From Colwellia sp. RSH04 (GTDB lineage Bacteria > Pseudomonadota > Gammaproteobacteria > Enterobacterales > Alteromonadaceae), in assembly GCF_003545765.1 (NCBI RefSeq), contig NZ_QXIO01000007.1, positions 1 through 64,000 of the forward strand: a stretch of DNA of 64,000 nt, written 5' to 3'. Of this stretch, positions 46,878 to 57,106 are shown piece by piece. Numbering within the stretch: position 1 is the first letter of the stretch; every line of letters starts with the position of its first letter. The translations under genes were made by a program, and so were the position numbers. Under the pieces are notes generated by a model. The model saw only the letters and a program-made list of their open reading frames with translations. It made no database searches and had not been told where the DNA came from.

Positions 46878-49025
46878 ATGATCACTCACCTTAATTTTTC
46901 GACTAATAAAACTGTTCCTTTTATTTTACAATCAGAAATAGCAGAATGCGGCTTAGCTTCTATGGCCATGATTGCTAGTTTCCATGGTCACAAACTTGAT
47001 ATGCCTGCTATGCGTAAGCGCTTTTCAGCTAATTTGAAGGGGATGAATCTACAGCAACTGATTGAGTTGGCAGATAGCTTAGGGCTAGCGAGTCGAGCAT
47101 TACAGTGCCCTATTGATGAAGTGTATAAATTAGCGACACCTTGTATTTTACATTGGGATTTAAATCACTTTGTCGTGCTCACTAAAGTATCAGGGAAAGG
47201 ACAATCAGCTAAGTTCTCTGTAAATGATCCCGCAGTAGGTAAACGAACATTAACTATTGATGAATTAAGCAAACACTTCACAGGTATTTGTTTAGAGTTA
47301 ACGCCAACCAGTAAATTTGAAGTAAAAGAAGAGCAAGCTAAAATGAAGTTCACCCAGTTGTGGAGTTCAATGTCTGGTTTAAAAGGAGGGCTTTTCAAAT
47401 TAATTGGCTTATCGCTTGTATTGCAGTTATTTGCTTTAATGACCCCCTACTATATGCAGTGGGTAGTTGACGAGGTTTTAATTAGTTTTGATAAGCCATT
47501 GCTCACGGTGTTAGCTATTGGTTTCGCTTTAATTGCTATTATTTCTGTTGTGACTAATGCGGTTCGTAGTTGGTTAATATTAAGGCTTTCTAGTTTGCTT
47601 AATATGCAAATGGGGGTAAACCTTCTTAGGCACTTATTACGCTTACCAATGAACTATTTTGAGTCACGGCATATTGGTGACATAGTTTCTCGTTTTGGCT
47701 CTCTTGCCCAAATACGTGAGCGTATTACCACAGGTTTTGTTGAAACGCTAGTCGATGGATTTATGTCTATTACCGTTTTAATAATGATGGTGCTTTACTC
47801 ATTGAAGCTTACCGCAGTGGTACTTGGTGCAATAGCCTTATATACCATAGTGCGTTTGGCGTTATATCGGCCATTACATCAAGCGACTGAAGAGATGATT
47901 CAAAACTCTGCGAAAGAGCAATCAAACTTTTTAGAAAATATTCGCGGAATGCAAACCATTAAGCTCTTTGGCAATGAGTCTCAACGACAAGGTGTTTGGC
48001 AAAACCGTTATGCAGAAGTGATTAATAGTGAAATACGTTTAGGGCGTTTAAATATTAGTTTTGACTCGTTTAATAAACTGTTATTTGGTTTAGAAAATGT
48101 CTTAGTGATTTATTTTGCAGCCCTTATGGTAATGGCAAACAGCTTATCAGTAGGTATGGTGTTGGCTTTTATCGCCTATAAAGGGCAGTTAACACAAAGA
48201 TTTGCGAATCTCATTGAACAAATTATTCAATTTAAAATGATGCGTTTACATCTTGACCGTATTGCTGATATTGCTTTAACTGAGCAAGAGGCTAATCGTG
48301 AAGGTGAAGCTACTTTTTCAAATAGTGAAGAAGGTGAACCAAAAGGCCAACTAACGCTTGAAAATATATGTTTTAGTTACAGTGATGAGCAAGCACCCAT
48401 TTTAAATAATGTTAATTTAACGCTTGAAGCAGGTGAGTCTATTGCTATTACTGGCCCGTCAGGGGCAGGTAAAACCACTTTAATGAAAATTATGCTCGGT
48501 TTACTGCAACCCACTTCAGGTAAAGTCTGCTTAGATGGTAAAGATATTACTCAAGTGGGTTTGAAAAATTATCGTAAAAAAATAGCGGCGGTTATGCAGG
48601 ACGATACGCTTCTTGCTGGTTCTATCGCTGATAATGTGAGCTTTTTTGATCCTCAACCTAATTATTTAAAAATAGAACAATGTGCTCACTTAGCCGCTAT
48701 TCATGATGATATTAACAAAATGACGATGGGTTATAATTCTCTTGTTGGTGATATGGGGTCTAATCTATCAGGTGGTCAAATACAACGATTATTACTAGCT
48801 CGTGCGCTTTATCAATCACCCTGCGTGCTATTTATGGATGAAGCAACTAGCCATTTAGATAAAGACAATGAAGCTAAAATTAGTGAGCAAATTCAGCATC
48901 TACCTATGACTCGCATCATGATTGCTCATCGTCAAGAAACGATTAATATGGCTGAGCAAGTTTATCATTTAAGCAATGGTGCTTTGGTTAATTTATCTAA
49001 GGTTTGCTCAAAAACAGCCAGTTAA
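46878..49025 (+). CDS. Peptidase-containing ABC exporter (C39, CvaB/PCAT type)
   Basis: 715 residues. N-terminal C39 peptidase (1-140) with Q18 and C24 (QSEIAECGLASMA), H97 (WDLNHFVVL) and D117 (VNDPAVG), so it should cut the double-glycine leader. Transmembrane domain about 165-460. ATPase: Walker A GPSGAGKTTLMK, signature LSGGQIQRLLLA, Walker B VLFMDEATSH, switch His in IAHR. It removes the leader and pumps the peptide across the inner membrane with a fusion protein and TolC. The fusion-protein gene upstream carries an in-frame stop, so complete export may be lost unless that stop is bypassed. Confidence 0.95.
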   Translation: MITHLNFSTNKTVPFILQSEIAECGLASMAMIASFHGHKLDMPAMRKRFSANLKGMNLQQLIELADSLGLASRALQCPIDEVYKLATPCILHWDLNHFVVLTKVSGKGQSAKFSVNDPAVGKRTLTIDELSKHFTGICLELTPTSKFEVKEEQAKMKFTQLWSSMSGLKGGLFKLIGLSLVLQLFALMTPYYMQWVVDEVLISFDKPLLTVLAIGFALIAIISVVTNAVRSWLILRLSSLLNMQMGVNLLRHLLRLPMNYFESRHIGDIVSRFGSLAQIRERITTGFVETLVDGFMSITVLIMMVLYSLKLTAVVLGAIALYTIVRLALYRPLHQATEEMIQNSAKEQSNFLENIRGMQTIKLFGNESQRQGVWQNRYAEVINSEIRLGRLNISFDSFNKLLFGLENVLVIYFAALMVMANSLSVGMVLAFIAYKGQLTQRFANLIEQIIQFKMMRLHLDRIADIALTEQEANREGEATFSNSEEGEPKGQLTLENICFSYSDEQAPILNNVNLTLEAGESIAITGPSGAGKTTLMKIMLGLLQPTSGKVCLDGKDITQVGLKNYRKKIAAVMQDDTLLAGSIADNVSFFDPQPNYLKIEQCAHLAAIHDDINKMTMGYNSLVGDMGSNLSGGQIQRLLLARALYQSPCVLFMDEATSHLDKDNEAKISEQIQHLPMTRIMIAHRQETINMAEQVYHLSNGALVNLSKVCSKTAS

Positions 49026-49038
49026 TATTTTAGCTTTT

Positions 49039-49075
49039 ATAAGCAAAGGGGGGAATTACCCACACCTTTGCTTAT
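49039..49075. terminator. Hairpin between convergent exporter and M49 genes
   Basis: An 11-bp stem ATAAGCAAAGG with CCTTTGCTTAT (49039-49075) and a 15-base loop fills the 57-base convergent gap. T-tracts are poor, so strength is uncertain. Confidence 0.5.
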
Positions 49076-49082
49076 GGTATGT

Positions 49083-50789
49083 TTAAAGCCCTAATACTTG
49101 TTTACCTTGCTTGAAGTTAATATCAACAGGGATATTGGCTGTTTCTAAGCGAGCAAGATCTTCAGCTAACACCTTACTAACAATGCCTTTAGTGTTAACA
49201 AGCTCTGCGACGCCTTGGTAATCACCTGTACCCTGTAAAGTGAGTATTAGTTCAGATAGTGAATCTATAGCTGCTGACATTTTGTCATAATCTACACTGT
49301 ACAAACCTTGTTCATTACGTGTGAAAGCCCCTTTTTCTTGGAAGTAATTAAAACGAACCATATTTGCTTTGCCGTGTGCTGAACTAGCGCCAAAACGAAC
49401 TGAGCGGAATATTCCCGCCATGAAAGTGGTATAATAATCTTCAATAACCCCTTCGCTTATCGCACCTTTTTCAAGCAGCTGTCTTATCATGTATAAGCCA
49501 AGAATGTCAGCTTTGCCCTCTTCTAAAGCTGATGCATGCTCTTTAAGGGCTTGTCTAACTGTGCCTTTATTGTTGATGGTGTTTTTTATACCTAAACCGT
49601 GAGCCACTTCATGGAACATAGTGTTAGCAAAAAAACCATTGAAGGTAACGTGTTCACGTTGTTCTGGTACAATAAGAGTCGCTGCGATTGGTTGCATAAT
49701 AGCATCGAACTTAGCGCGCATTGCATTTTTAAGCTGTAAACGACGAGTGCCTTTTTTTAGTTGAACTTCTTCATCGTTTGGTAAGTTTATTGCTATGGTT
49801 TTACTACCAGCATTTGAATGGCCAGCATAGTAAATTACATCATAGGCATTCAGATCAGCATCAGAACCTGGCACTTCGGCTTTATATTTTTTAGCAACAG
49901 GTAGTTCTTTTTGTAGTTCAGGCAGGTAAGCAGCGTATTTAGCTAATTTTTCACTCCACGCTAAATCTTTGATTAACACGTAAGATTCGAAAGCCGCTCG
50001 GTAGCCATATAGTTGATCTTCGTAATTTTCAATTGGGCCAATAACCACATCGATAGGATTGTTTTTCATATCCATCCATGCAAAATCTGATGCTTGGTAA
50101 TTGTCGGTGCGCATAGCGTTTGCACGCATAATTAGGTAATTAGCAAACTCTTTATCTTCAGCAAATGTTGCTGCTTGTTCTAAAATAGCTGCGGCTCTAG
50201 TGATACTGTCATTATAGGCTTCAGAATACGCGACAGTGATTAACTTACCTTCACTGTTTCTTTGCACCAGTGAATAGAGCCCTTCTTTATCTGTAAGGTT
50301 ACTTTGTTCGAATTCTTCTTTTGACATATCGTGCGGATAGAATTCAGCACCATGTGCTTTTGCGTTAAAATTAGTTAAAAATACTTTATCACCATCTAAT
50401 CGGTCCCAAGGACCATAGTTAAATTCAGCGAATTGTCGTGCCTTTTCATTTTCGATGCTGGCTAAAAAGCTTGCTTTATCTTTTGAGAAGGCTTGTTGCC
50501 AAAATAAGTCGTCCATTATTTTCGAAGCGTCGATTAATAAAGCGAGCATTTTTTTCTGGTTATCAGAAAGGTGGCTTAAATCTGCGGTTAGGCTAACTTC
50601 TTTATATATATTTAAGCGATCTTCGAAGCCCTCTAATAATTGCAGTTTAGTTGTGCTGGCTGCTTGGCTGGTTTGTGCTGAAGAATCTGATTTTTGAGTT
50701 GGGTTATTATCACTACAGCCAGTTAAAGAGCCTGCTGCCAGTAAGCAAATTACAGATAATTTTGAAAGAGAGAGTTTAGGTGCGCTCAT
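49083..50789 (-). CDS. M49-type (dipeptidyl-peptidase III-like) metallopeptidase lipoprotein
   Basis: 568 residues. Lipobox LTGC (C25). The catalytic region reads H393-E-V-A-H397 (MFHEVAHGLGIKN) and E423-E424-G-K-A-D (ALEEGKADILGLY), matching the two zinc motifs of family M49. Eukaryotic DPP III has the six-residue HELLGH, whereas a five-residue HExxH form is known from Caldithrix abyssi DPP III, and this sequence has that shorter form. Other family-like parts: EGFEDRLNIYKEV near the start. It is expected to cut dipeptides from peptide N-termini, here in the cell envelope. It has its own transcript, upstream of which is the rpsT terminator. Confidence 0.82.
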   Translation of the reverse strand: MSAPKLSLSKLSVICLLAAGSLTGCSDNNPTQKSDSSAQTSQAASTTKLQLLEGFEDRLNIYKEVSLTADLSHLSDNQKKMLALLIDASKIMDDLFWQQAFSKDKASFLASIENEKARQFAEFNYGPWDRLDGDKVFLTNFNAKAHGAEFYPHDMSKEEFEQSNLTDKEGLYSLVQRNSEGKLITVAYSEAYNDSITRAAAILEQAATFAEDKEFANYLIMRANAMRTDNYQASDFAWMDMKNNPIDVVIGPIENYEDQLYGYRAAFESYVLIKDLAWSEKLAKYAAYLPELQKELPVAKKYKAEVPGSDADLNAYDVIYYAGHSNAGSKTIAINLPNDEEVQLKKGTRRLQLKNAMRAKFDAIMQPIAATLIVPEQREHVTFNGFFANTMFHEVAHGLGIKNTINNKGTVRQALKEHASALEEGKADILGLYMIRQLLEKGAISEGVIEDYYTTFMAGIFRSVRFGASSAHGKANMVRFNYFQEKGAFTRNEQGLYSVDYDKMSAAIDSLSELILTLQGTGDYQGVAELVNTKGIVSKVLAEDLARLETANIPVDINFKQGKQVLGL

Positions 50790-50925
50790 ATGTTGCTCGT
50801 ACTTGTTATTTTTGAAGTGGCTAGAGACTATGAGATTTTATGAGTGAGTGCAAGTGATAGCTTGTAGAATGCGGTATTTGATAAAAAGTGATAGGAAATT
50901 GATATTGTTATTTAAAAAATCAGGC

Positions 50926-50955
50926 AAAAAAAAACCAGCTATAAAGCTGGTTTTT
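50926..50955 (-). terminator. Intrinsic terminator after rpsT
   Basis: An 11-bp stem AAAAACCAGCT with AGCTGGTTTTT on an ATAA loop (50930-50955), with T-runs on either strand. It is 25 bases past the rpsT stop. Confidence 0.9.
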
Positions 50956-50979
50956 CATATTTTTATCTAAAAACTAAGA

Positions 50980-51240
50980 TTAAAGCGCTTTAATTGCAGC
51001 GTTTAAACGGCTCTTACTACGAGCTGCTTTGTTTTTATGAATAAGACCTTTACTTGCGTAACGATCTAAAATTGGTGTTGCAGCAGCAAGTTCTTTTGTT
51101 GCTACTTCTTTGTCACCGGCTTCAATAGCTGCGATTACTTTCTTAACTAAAGTACGCATCATTGAGCGACGACTTGCGTTATGTTGACGGCGCTTTTCAG
51201 ATTGTACTGCGCGCTTCTTAGCCTGCTTTGAGTTAGCCAA
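50980..51240 (-). CDS. rpsT: 30S ribosomal protein S20
   Basis: 86 residues, normal for S20 ([20 protein letters not shown], ends [10 protein letters not shown]). It starts at TTG, as E. coli rpsT does, with AGGAG seven bases upstream. It is divergent from murJ, as in many gammaproteobacteria. In E. coli S20 represses its own translation, and the weak UUG start is part of that; the same is likely here. Confidence 0.99.
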   Translation of the reverse strand: MANSKQAKKRAVQSEKRRQHNASRRSMMRTLVKKVIAAIEAGDKEVATKELAAATPILDRYASKGLIHKNKAARSKSRLNAAIKAL

Positions 51241-51288
51241 GGTGAACTCCTAAAAAATTGATTATATAGCTTAAATTTAAGGCGACGA

Positions 51289-51317
51289 AATATGCCTTTT
51301 TTTTAGCTGTTTGTCAA
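51289..51317 (-). promoter_or_regulatory. rpsT promoter
   Basis: On the minus strand: TTGACA (51312-51317), a 17-base spacer and CATATT (51289-51294), about 48 bases before the rpsT start. A G/C-rich GGCGAC-type discriminator region follows (TCGTCGCC), typical of stringently controlled ribosomal promoters. Confidence 0.8.
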
Positions 51318-51465
51318 ATGTTTTAATTATTTTATCTAATTAAATACAATAATACAGATTTTACCGTATATGTGTTGTGAACAGCGGCAAGTATACATTG
51401 TTTAAATGGGTAAAATCATCACATAATAGTGTTTATTTCTTCTTTTTCAGTTTAGGGGCACGTTT

Positions 51466-53046
51466 TTGAGTAAAAAACTCATAAAATCAGGGCTGATTGT
51501 TAGTGTAATGACATTAATTTCTCGCGTATTAGGCTTAATACGAGACGTTGTTATTGCTAATGTTATGGGCGCGGGGTTAATGGCTGATGTATTTTTATTT
51601 GCTAATAAAATTCCCAACTTTTTAAGACGATTATTTGCAGAAGGAGCTTTTGCTCAAGCGTTTGTTCCTGTGTTAAGCGATTACCATCACAAAGATGAAC
51701 AAAATCAAGATCAATTATTAAGTGAAACGAGAAGGTTGATCGCGCAAGTCTCAGGTACGCTTGGTGTTATTGTCTCACTTGTGACTTTAATTGGTATGGT
51801 TGCATCGCCCTTATTTGTGATGCTTTTTGGTTTTGGTTGGTTTATTGATTGGTTAAATGATGGTCCATCGGCTGAAAAATTTGATCTTGCTGCGAGTTTA
51901 TTAAAAATTACCTTCCCCTATTTATGGTTTATTAGTTTTACAGCCTTGGCAGGTGCGGTATTAAATACCTTAGGAAAGTTTGCTGTAGCGGCGTTTACAC
52001 CCGTATTATTGAATATAGCCATAATATTTATGGCTATATTCGGTGCAGACTACGTTGAAAATTCAGCGGCCGCTTTAGCGTGGGGTGTGTTTTTAGGCGG
52101 TTTTATTCAATTTATTTTTCAAATTCCATTTTTATATAAAGCAGGTGTGTTGGTTAAACCCAAATGGGCTTGGCATGCAAGTGGTGTTACTCAAATTAGA
52201 AAGTTAATAGTGCCTGCATTATTTGGTGTATCCGTTACTCAGATAAACTTATTATTAGATACGTTAATTGCCAGTTTTCTTATTACGGGCTCGATCAGCT
52301 GGCTTTATTATGCTGATAGATTATTAGAGTTTCCGCTTGGTTTATTCGGTATTGGTATCGCAACGGTTGTATTACCGCGTTTATCCAAGCTACATGCTAA
52401 GCAAAGCGGTCAAGAGTTTGCTTCAACAATTGATTGGGGCTTACGTGTAGTAAGTTTATTCGGTTGGCCTGCTTTAGCTGGGCTAATGGTTTTAGCTCAG
52501 CCGATAATTATGGTGTTGTTCATGCGGGGAGAGTTTAGCGAGCAAGATGTATTTCAAGTGTCGTTTGCTTTATTTGCTTATCTTTCAGGGTTGTTAAGCT
52601 TTATGTTTATCAAAATTCTTGCGCCAGGTTATTATGCAAGAAAAGATACCAAAACGCCGGTTAAAATAGGCATTAAAGCGATGGTTGCTAATATGTTATT
52701 TAACCTTATGTTAGCGCCTTTTTTTGGCTACGTGGGGTTAGCGATTGCAACGGCGTTATCTGCAACGCTCAATGCTTTTTTATTATATCGTGGATTAAAG
52801 GTTGCAGATGTTTTTAGGTTAGAAAAAAATACCTTGTGGTTTATAGGCAAGCTTATTTTTTCAGCTGGTGTGATGGCATTTGTCGTTAATTGGTTATCAC
52901 CTGAATTTAGCCAGTGGCTTAAAATGACATTTTTAGCTCAAATTTATCATTTAATTTTTTGTATAACACTAGGTGGTGCAAGTTATTTCATTATGATTGC
53001 CTTACTTGGCGTTCGAATGAATGACTTTAAAGTAAGAAAGCATTAA
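51466..53046 (+). CDS. murJ: Lipid II flippase MurJ
   Basis: 526 residues, full length. TTG start at 51466 with AGGGG eight bases upstream. Opens KKLIKSGLIVSVMTLISRVLG, with the MurJ phrases LGLIRDVVIANVMGAG and NKIPNFLRRLFAEGAFAQAFVPV; about 14 membrane spans. It flips lipid-linked peptidoglycan precursor across the inner membrane. It heads the conserved block murJ-ribF-ileS-lspA-fkpB-ispH. Confidence 0.98.
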   Translation: MSKKLIKSGLIVSVMTLISRVLGLIRDVVIANVMGAGLMADVFLFANKIPNFLRRLFAEGAFAQAFVPVLSDYHHKDEQNQDQLLSETRRLIAQVSGTLGVIVSLVTLIGMVASPLFVMLFGFGWFIDWLNDGPSAEKFDLAASLLKITFPYLWFISFTALAGAVLNTLGKFAVAAFTPVLLNIAIIFMAIFGADYVENSAAALAWGVFLGGFIQFIFQIPFLYKAGVLVKPKWAWHASGVTQIRKLIVPALFGVSVTQINLLLDTLIASFLITGSISWLYYADRLLEFPLGLFGIGIATVVLPRLSKLHAKQSGQEFASTIDWGLRVVSLFGWPALAGLMVLAQPIIMVLFMRGEFSEQDVFQVSFALFAYLSGLLSFMFIKILAPGYYARKDTKTPVKIGIKAMVANMLFNLMLAPFFGYVGLAIATALSATLNAFLLYRGLKVADVFRLEKNTLWFIGKLIFSAGVMAFVVNWLSPEFSQWLKMTFLAQIYHLIFCITLGGASYFIMIALLGVRMNDFKVRKH

Positions 53047-53170
53047 AAAGTATTAAATATGCAAGAAATATCACTCGATGGTTACTGATTATTACTACGC
53101 ACTGGTATATAATTCGGCGATTTAATTTATCTACCGACAAAAATTGGTTAGTTTTGGGCTTAAATACTAG

Positions 53171-54100
53171 ATGCAGTTAGTTCGTGGTATTCATAATATT
53201 CGACCTGAAGATCATGGTTGTGTATTAACAATTGGTAACTTTGATGGTGTGCACTTAGGTCACCAGCAAGTTATTAATGCGCTTGTAAATAAAGCTAAAG
53301 CGTTATCTTGTGTGCCTGCCGTTTTAGTGTTTGAGCCTCAACCACAAGAACTCTTTTCACCTAGCACTGCACCTGCTCGTTTGTGTCGTTTACGCGATAA
53401 ATACAGTTTATTAGAAAAACTTGGTGTAAAAAGATTAATTTGTGTTAATTTCAACCATAAGTTTGCCCAACAAAGTGCAGCGCAATTTATAGAGCATTTG
53501 TTGGTTGCTAAGTTGGGGATAAAACATTTAATTGTTGGCGATGACTTTCACTTTGGTAAAAACCGTGTAGGTAATTTTTTCATGCTTCAAAAAGCAGGAA
53601 AAAAACATCATTTTGAAGTCTCTGATACGGCTAGTTATAAAATGGCAGATTGCCGTATTAGTAGCACTGCCATTAGAAAAGCGTTAGCGTTTGATAAGTT
53701 AGCAGAAGCACGAGACATGCTCGGCAGAGAATACTCCATTATAGGTAAAGTGTTTCATGGTGATAAACGCGGCCGACAGTTAGGTTTCCCTACGGCTAAT
53801 GTATTGCTCAAAAGGCGAGTTTCACCTTTGAATGGTGTCTTTGCTGTAAAAGTGGTTACTTTGAAAGGCAGTTATGAAGGCGTTGCCAATATAGGTGCTA
53901 GACCGACTGTTTCAGGCGTTAGACAACAGTTAGAAGTGCATTTGTTTGATTTTAATAGTGATCTATACGGTCAGTGTATTGAAGTTGTTGTAAGAAAAAA
54001 ATTAAGAGCGGTTATGAAGTTTGACACCCTTGAAGCATTAACGGCTCAAATAGAAAAAGACAGTGAACAAGCTCGACAGTTTTTTACTCAGAGCACATAA
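53171..54100 (+). CDS. ribF: Bifunctional riboflavin kinase/FAD synthetase
   Basis: 309 residues. N-terminal FAD synthetase domain (about 1-180) with the nucleotidyl-transferase motif TIGNFDGVHLGHQQVI and VVGDDFHFGKNRVGN, STAIRKAL. C-terminal riboflavin kinase domain (about 185-308) with GDKRGRQLGFPTANV, PLNGVFAV and LEVHLFDFNSDLYGQ. Converts riboflavin to FMN and FAD. It lies between murJ and ileS, as in most relatives. A TATAAT-containing stretch near 53111 may supply a separate promoter. Confidence 0.98.
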   Translation: MQLVRGIHNIRPEDHGCVLTIGNFDGVHLGHQQVINALVNKAKALSCVPAVLVFEPQPQELFSPSTAPARLCRLRDKYSLLEKLGVKRLICVNFNHKFAQQSAAQFIEHLLVAKLGIKHLIVGDDFHFGKNRVGNFFMLQKAGKKHHFEVSDTASYKMADCRISSTAIRKALAFDKLAEARDMLGREYSIIGKVFHGDKRGRQLGFPTANVLLKRRVSPLNGVFAVKVVTLKGSYEGVANIGARPTVSGVRQQLEVHLFDFNSDLYGQCIEVVVRKKLRAVMKFDTLEALTAQIEKDSEQARQFFTQST

Positions 54101-54195
54101 CAGAATGAAGAGTTGCCAATTAACTTGTTGTTAATTTGGTATTAATATGACCAATGGAAATTACCTTGGTCCAAAATAAACGGATAATGATTTAA

Positions 54196-57039
54196 ATGAG
54201 TGATTACAAACATACCCTAAATTTGCCAGCAACATCATTTGCAATGAAAGGTAACATGGCGAACCGTGAACCTAATATGCTCAAACAGTGGGCTGAAAAA
54301 GACCTGTACGGTAAAATTCGCGCTGCCAAAAAAGGTAAGAAATCATTTATTTTGCATGATGGACCTCCATATGCCAACGGTAACATTCACTTAGGTCATG
54401 CAGTAAACAAAATTTTAAAAGACATTATTGTTAAATCAAAAACATTATCTGATTTTAATGCGCCATATGTCCCTGGTTGGGATTGTCACGGTTTACCTAT
54501 TGAATTAATGGTAGAAAAAAAAGTAGGCAAGCCTGGCCATAAAGTAAGCGCCAGTGATTTTCGTCAAAAATGTCGAGAGTACGCTATAAAGCAAGTTAAT
54601 GGTCAACGTGAAGACTTTAAACGTTTAGGCGTATTTGCTGATTGGGAAAAACCATACCTAACAATGGATTTTCATACTGAAGCTAATATTATCCGAGCTT
54701 TAGGCAAAATTGCAGAAAATGGTCATTTACAACAAGGCTTCAAGCCTGTTCATTGGTGTACCGATTGCGGAAGTGCATTAGCTGAAGCGGAAGTTGAGTA
54801 CAAAGATAAGCAATCTCCTGCCATTGATGTTAAATTTGTTGTAGATGATTCCGTTGCTGAGAAATTTTCACACCCTGAAGGTCATATTGGTGAAGGTGAG
54901 GTTGGTGTTGTTATTTGGACAACAACACCGTGGACATTACCAGCGAATAGAGCCATTTCAGTTCACCCTGAAGTAGAGTATACCCTAGTACAATGTGACA
55001 CCGAGCAAGGCAAACAGCGTTTGATTCTAGCATCAGATTTAGTTAGCTCTTGTATGGACAGATTTGGCATTGATAAATACCATGCGTTAGGTTTTTGTAA
55101 AGGTGCAGATCTTGAATTAACACAAGTGCAGCATCCTTTTTATGATTTCACAGTACCTGTAATTCTTGGTGATCATGTAACAACTGACTCTGGTACAGGG
55201 TGTGTCCATACTGCGCCTGGCCATGGTGTTGACGATTTTGTCGTTGGTAAAACATATAACTTAGAAGTAGCTAACCCTGTAGGTGCCAATGGTGTTTACC
55301 TTGAAGACACTCCTATTTTTGCAGGGCAACACGTCTTTAAAGCAAATGCGAGCGTTGTTGAACTACTAAAAGAAAAAGGTGCTTTAGTGCATCATCATGC
55401 ATTTGAGCATTCTTACCCTCATTGTTGGAGACATAAAACGCCAATTATCTTTCGTGCTACACCTCAATGGTTTATTAGCATGGATAATAAGTCACTGCGT
55501 CAAGACTCTTTAAATGAAATTGAAAAAACGCAGTGGATCCCAGATTGGGGACAAAGCCGTATTGAATCAATGGTAGAAGGTCGACCTGACTGGTGTATTT
55601 CTCGCCAGCGTACATGGGGTGTACCAATCGCCTTATTTATTCACAAAGATACTGGTGCGCTTCATCCTCGCAGTATCGAGTTGATTGAAGAGGTTGCCAA
55701 ACGTGTTGAAAAGTCTGGTATTCAAGCATGGTTTGATTTAGACGCTAATGAACTTATTGGTGAGGATGCTAAAGAATTCATCAAAGTTCCTGACACACTT
55801 GATGTTTGGTTTGATTCGGGTACAACGCATTACTCAGTGATTGATGCCCGTGATGAGTTTGATGGCATTGCTGATTTATATCTAGAAGGCTCAGACCAAC
55901 ACCGTGGTTGGTTTATGTCTTCTATGATGTCATCTGTTGCTATGACAGGAAAGGCTCCTTATAAACAAGTATTAACACATGGTTTTACTGTAGATGTAAA
56001 TGGCCACAAAATGTCGAAATCGTTGGGCAATGTAGTAACGCCATCGCAGATCACTAATAATTTAGGTGCAGATATATTAAGGCTGTGGACTGCTTCTGTT
56101 AACTATACGCAAGAAATTACCGTTTCTGATGAAATCTTTAAACGACAAGCTGATGCCTACAGAAGAATTCGTAATACGTCACGATTCTTATTATCAAACC
56201 TGAACGGTTTTGAACCAGCAGAGCATTCCGTTGCAATGGAAGATATGGTTGCACTAGATCGCTGGGTTGTTGATAAAGCTGCACGTTTACAAGAAGAAAT
56301 TGTTAATGCATACAATGAATATGAATTTCATGTGGTTGTGCATAAACTAATGAACTTCTGTACAACAGAGCTTGGTGGATTCTACCTAGATATTATTAAA
56401 GATAGGCAGTATACGGCAAAAAGTGATAGTAACGCTCGTCGTTCATGTCAAACCGCTATGTATTTAATAGCAGAAGCGATGACTCGTTGGATGGCACCAA
56501 TTTTATCATTTACTGCTCAAGAAATATGGGAAGCATTACCTGCTCCTGTAGGTACTGAACGTGAGGAGTTTGTTTTTACTAACGTTTGGTTCGATGGTTT
56601 AAGTACTATGGCTGATAGTGAAGCGTTAGGAAATAGTTATTGGGAAGAACTGTTACAAGTTCGTTCTGAGGTCAATCGAGCATTAGAACTAGCCCGTAAA
56701 GATAAAGTGGTAGGCAAGGCGCTTGAGGCCGAAGTAACCTTGTATGCAACGTCATCACTTGTCAAGAAGTTAGAGCTACTTGGTGAAGAGCTACGTTTTG
56801 TTTTAATAACCTCAAAAGCAAAGGTTGTTACCGTTGAAAGTAAAGAAGAAGTCACATCAGAAGTGATGGATACAGATGTTGAAGGTTTATGGCTAACAGT
56901 ATCTGCTGCACAAGGTAAGAAATGTGAACGTTGCTGGCATGTCACCGAAGACATAGGCGTTAATGAAAAATACGATGATTTATGTGGTCGTTGTGTGACC
57001 AATGTTGAAGGTGACGGCGAAGTACGTCAGTTCGCTTAA
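54196..57039 (+). CDS. ileS: Isoleucyl-tRNA synthetase
   Basis: 947 residues, full length. Class I signature HLGH in [21 protein letters not shown] in [12 protein letters not shown], an editing domain with [13 protein letters not shown], and a C-terminal zinc site [11 protein letters not shown] with CGRCV. Start at 54196 is the standard [11 protein letters not shown]. The stop is followed by a strong hairpin terminator before lspA, so lspA expression depends on readthrough or on its own start site. Confidence 0.99.
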   Translation: MSDYKHTLNLPATSFAMKGNMANREPNMLKQWAEKDLYGKIRAAKKGKKSFILHDGPPYANGNIHLGHAVNKILKDIIVKSKTLSDFNAPYVPGWDCHGLPIELMVEKKVGKPGHKVSASDFRQKCREYAIKQVNGQREDFKRLGVFADWEKPYLTMDFHTEANIIRALGKIAENGHLQQGFKPVHWCTDCGSALAEAEVEYKDKQSPAIDVKFVVDDSVAEKFSHPEGHIGEGEVGVVIWTTTPWTLPANRAISVHPEVEYTLVQCDTEQGKQRLILASDLVSSCMDRFGIDKYHALGFCKGADLELTQVQHPFYDFTVPVILGDHVTTDSGTGCVHTAPGHGVDDFVVGKTYNLEVANPVGANGVYLEDTPIFAGQHVFKANASVVELLKEKGALVHHHAFEHSYPHCWRHKTPIIFRATPQWFISMDNKSLRQDSLNEIEKTQWIPDWGQSRIESMVEGRPDWCISRQRTWGVPIALFIHKDTGALHPRSIELIEEVAKRVEKSGIQAWFDLDANELIGEDAKEFIKVPDTLDVWFDSGTTHYSVIDARDEFDGIADLYLEGSDQHRGWFMSSMMSSVAMTGKAPYKQVLTHGFTVDVNGHKMSKSLGNVVTPSQITNNLGADILRLWTASVNYTQEITVSDEIFKRQADAYRRIRNTSRFLLSNLNGFEPAEHSVAMEDMVALDRWVVDKAARLQEEIVNAYNEYEFHVVVHKLMNFCTTELGGFYLDIIKDRQYTAKSDSNARRSCQTAMYLIAEAMTRWMAPILSFTAQEIWEALPAPVGTEREEFVFTNVWFDGLSTMADSEALGNSYWEELLQVRSEVNRALELARKDKVVGKALEAEVTLYATSSLVKKLELLGEELRFVLITSKAKVVTVESKEEVTSEVMDTDVEGLWLTVSAAQGKKCERCWHVTEDIGVNEKYDDLCGRCVTNVEGDGEVRQFA

Positions 57040-57055
57040 TTAAACCGTACTTACA

Positions 57056-57087
57056 TTGCTCTGAAACTTAGTTTCAGAGCAATTTTT
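57056..57087 (+). terminator. Intrinsic terminator between ileS and lspA
   Basis: A perfect 12-bp stem TTGCTCTGAAAC with GTTTCAGAGCAA on a three-base loop (57056-57082), followed by five T. It sits inside a block that is usually co-transcribed. Confidence 0.9.
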
Positions 57088-57106
57088 ATTTTAAAGAGAT
57101 AAAAAA

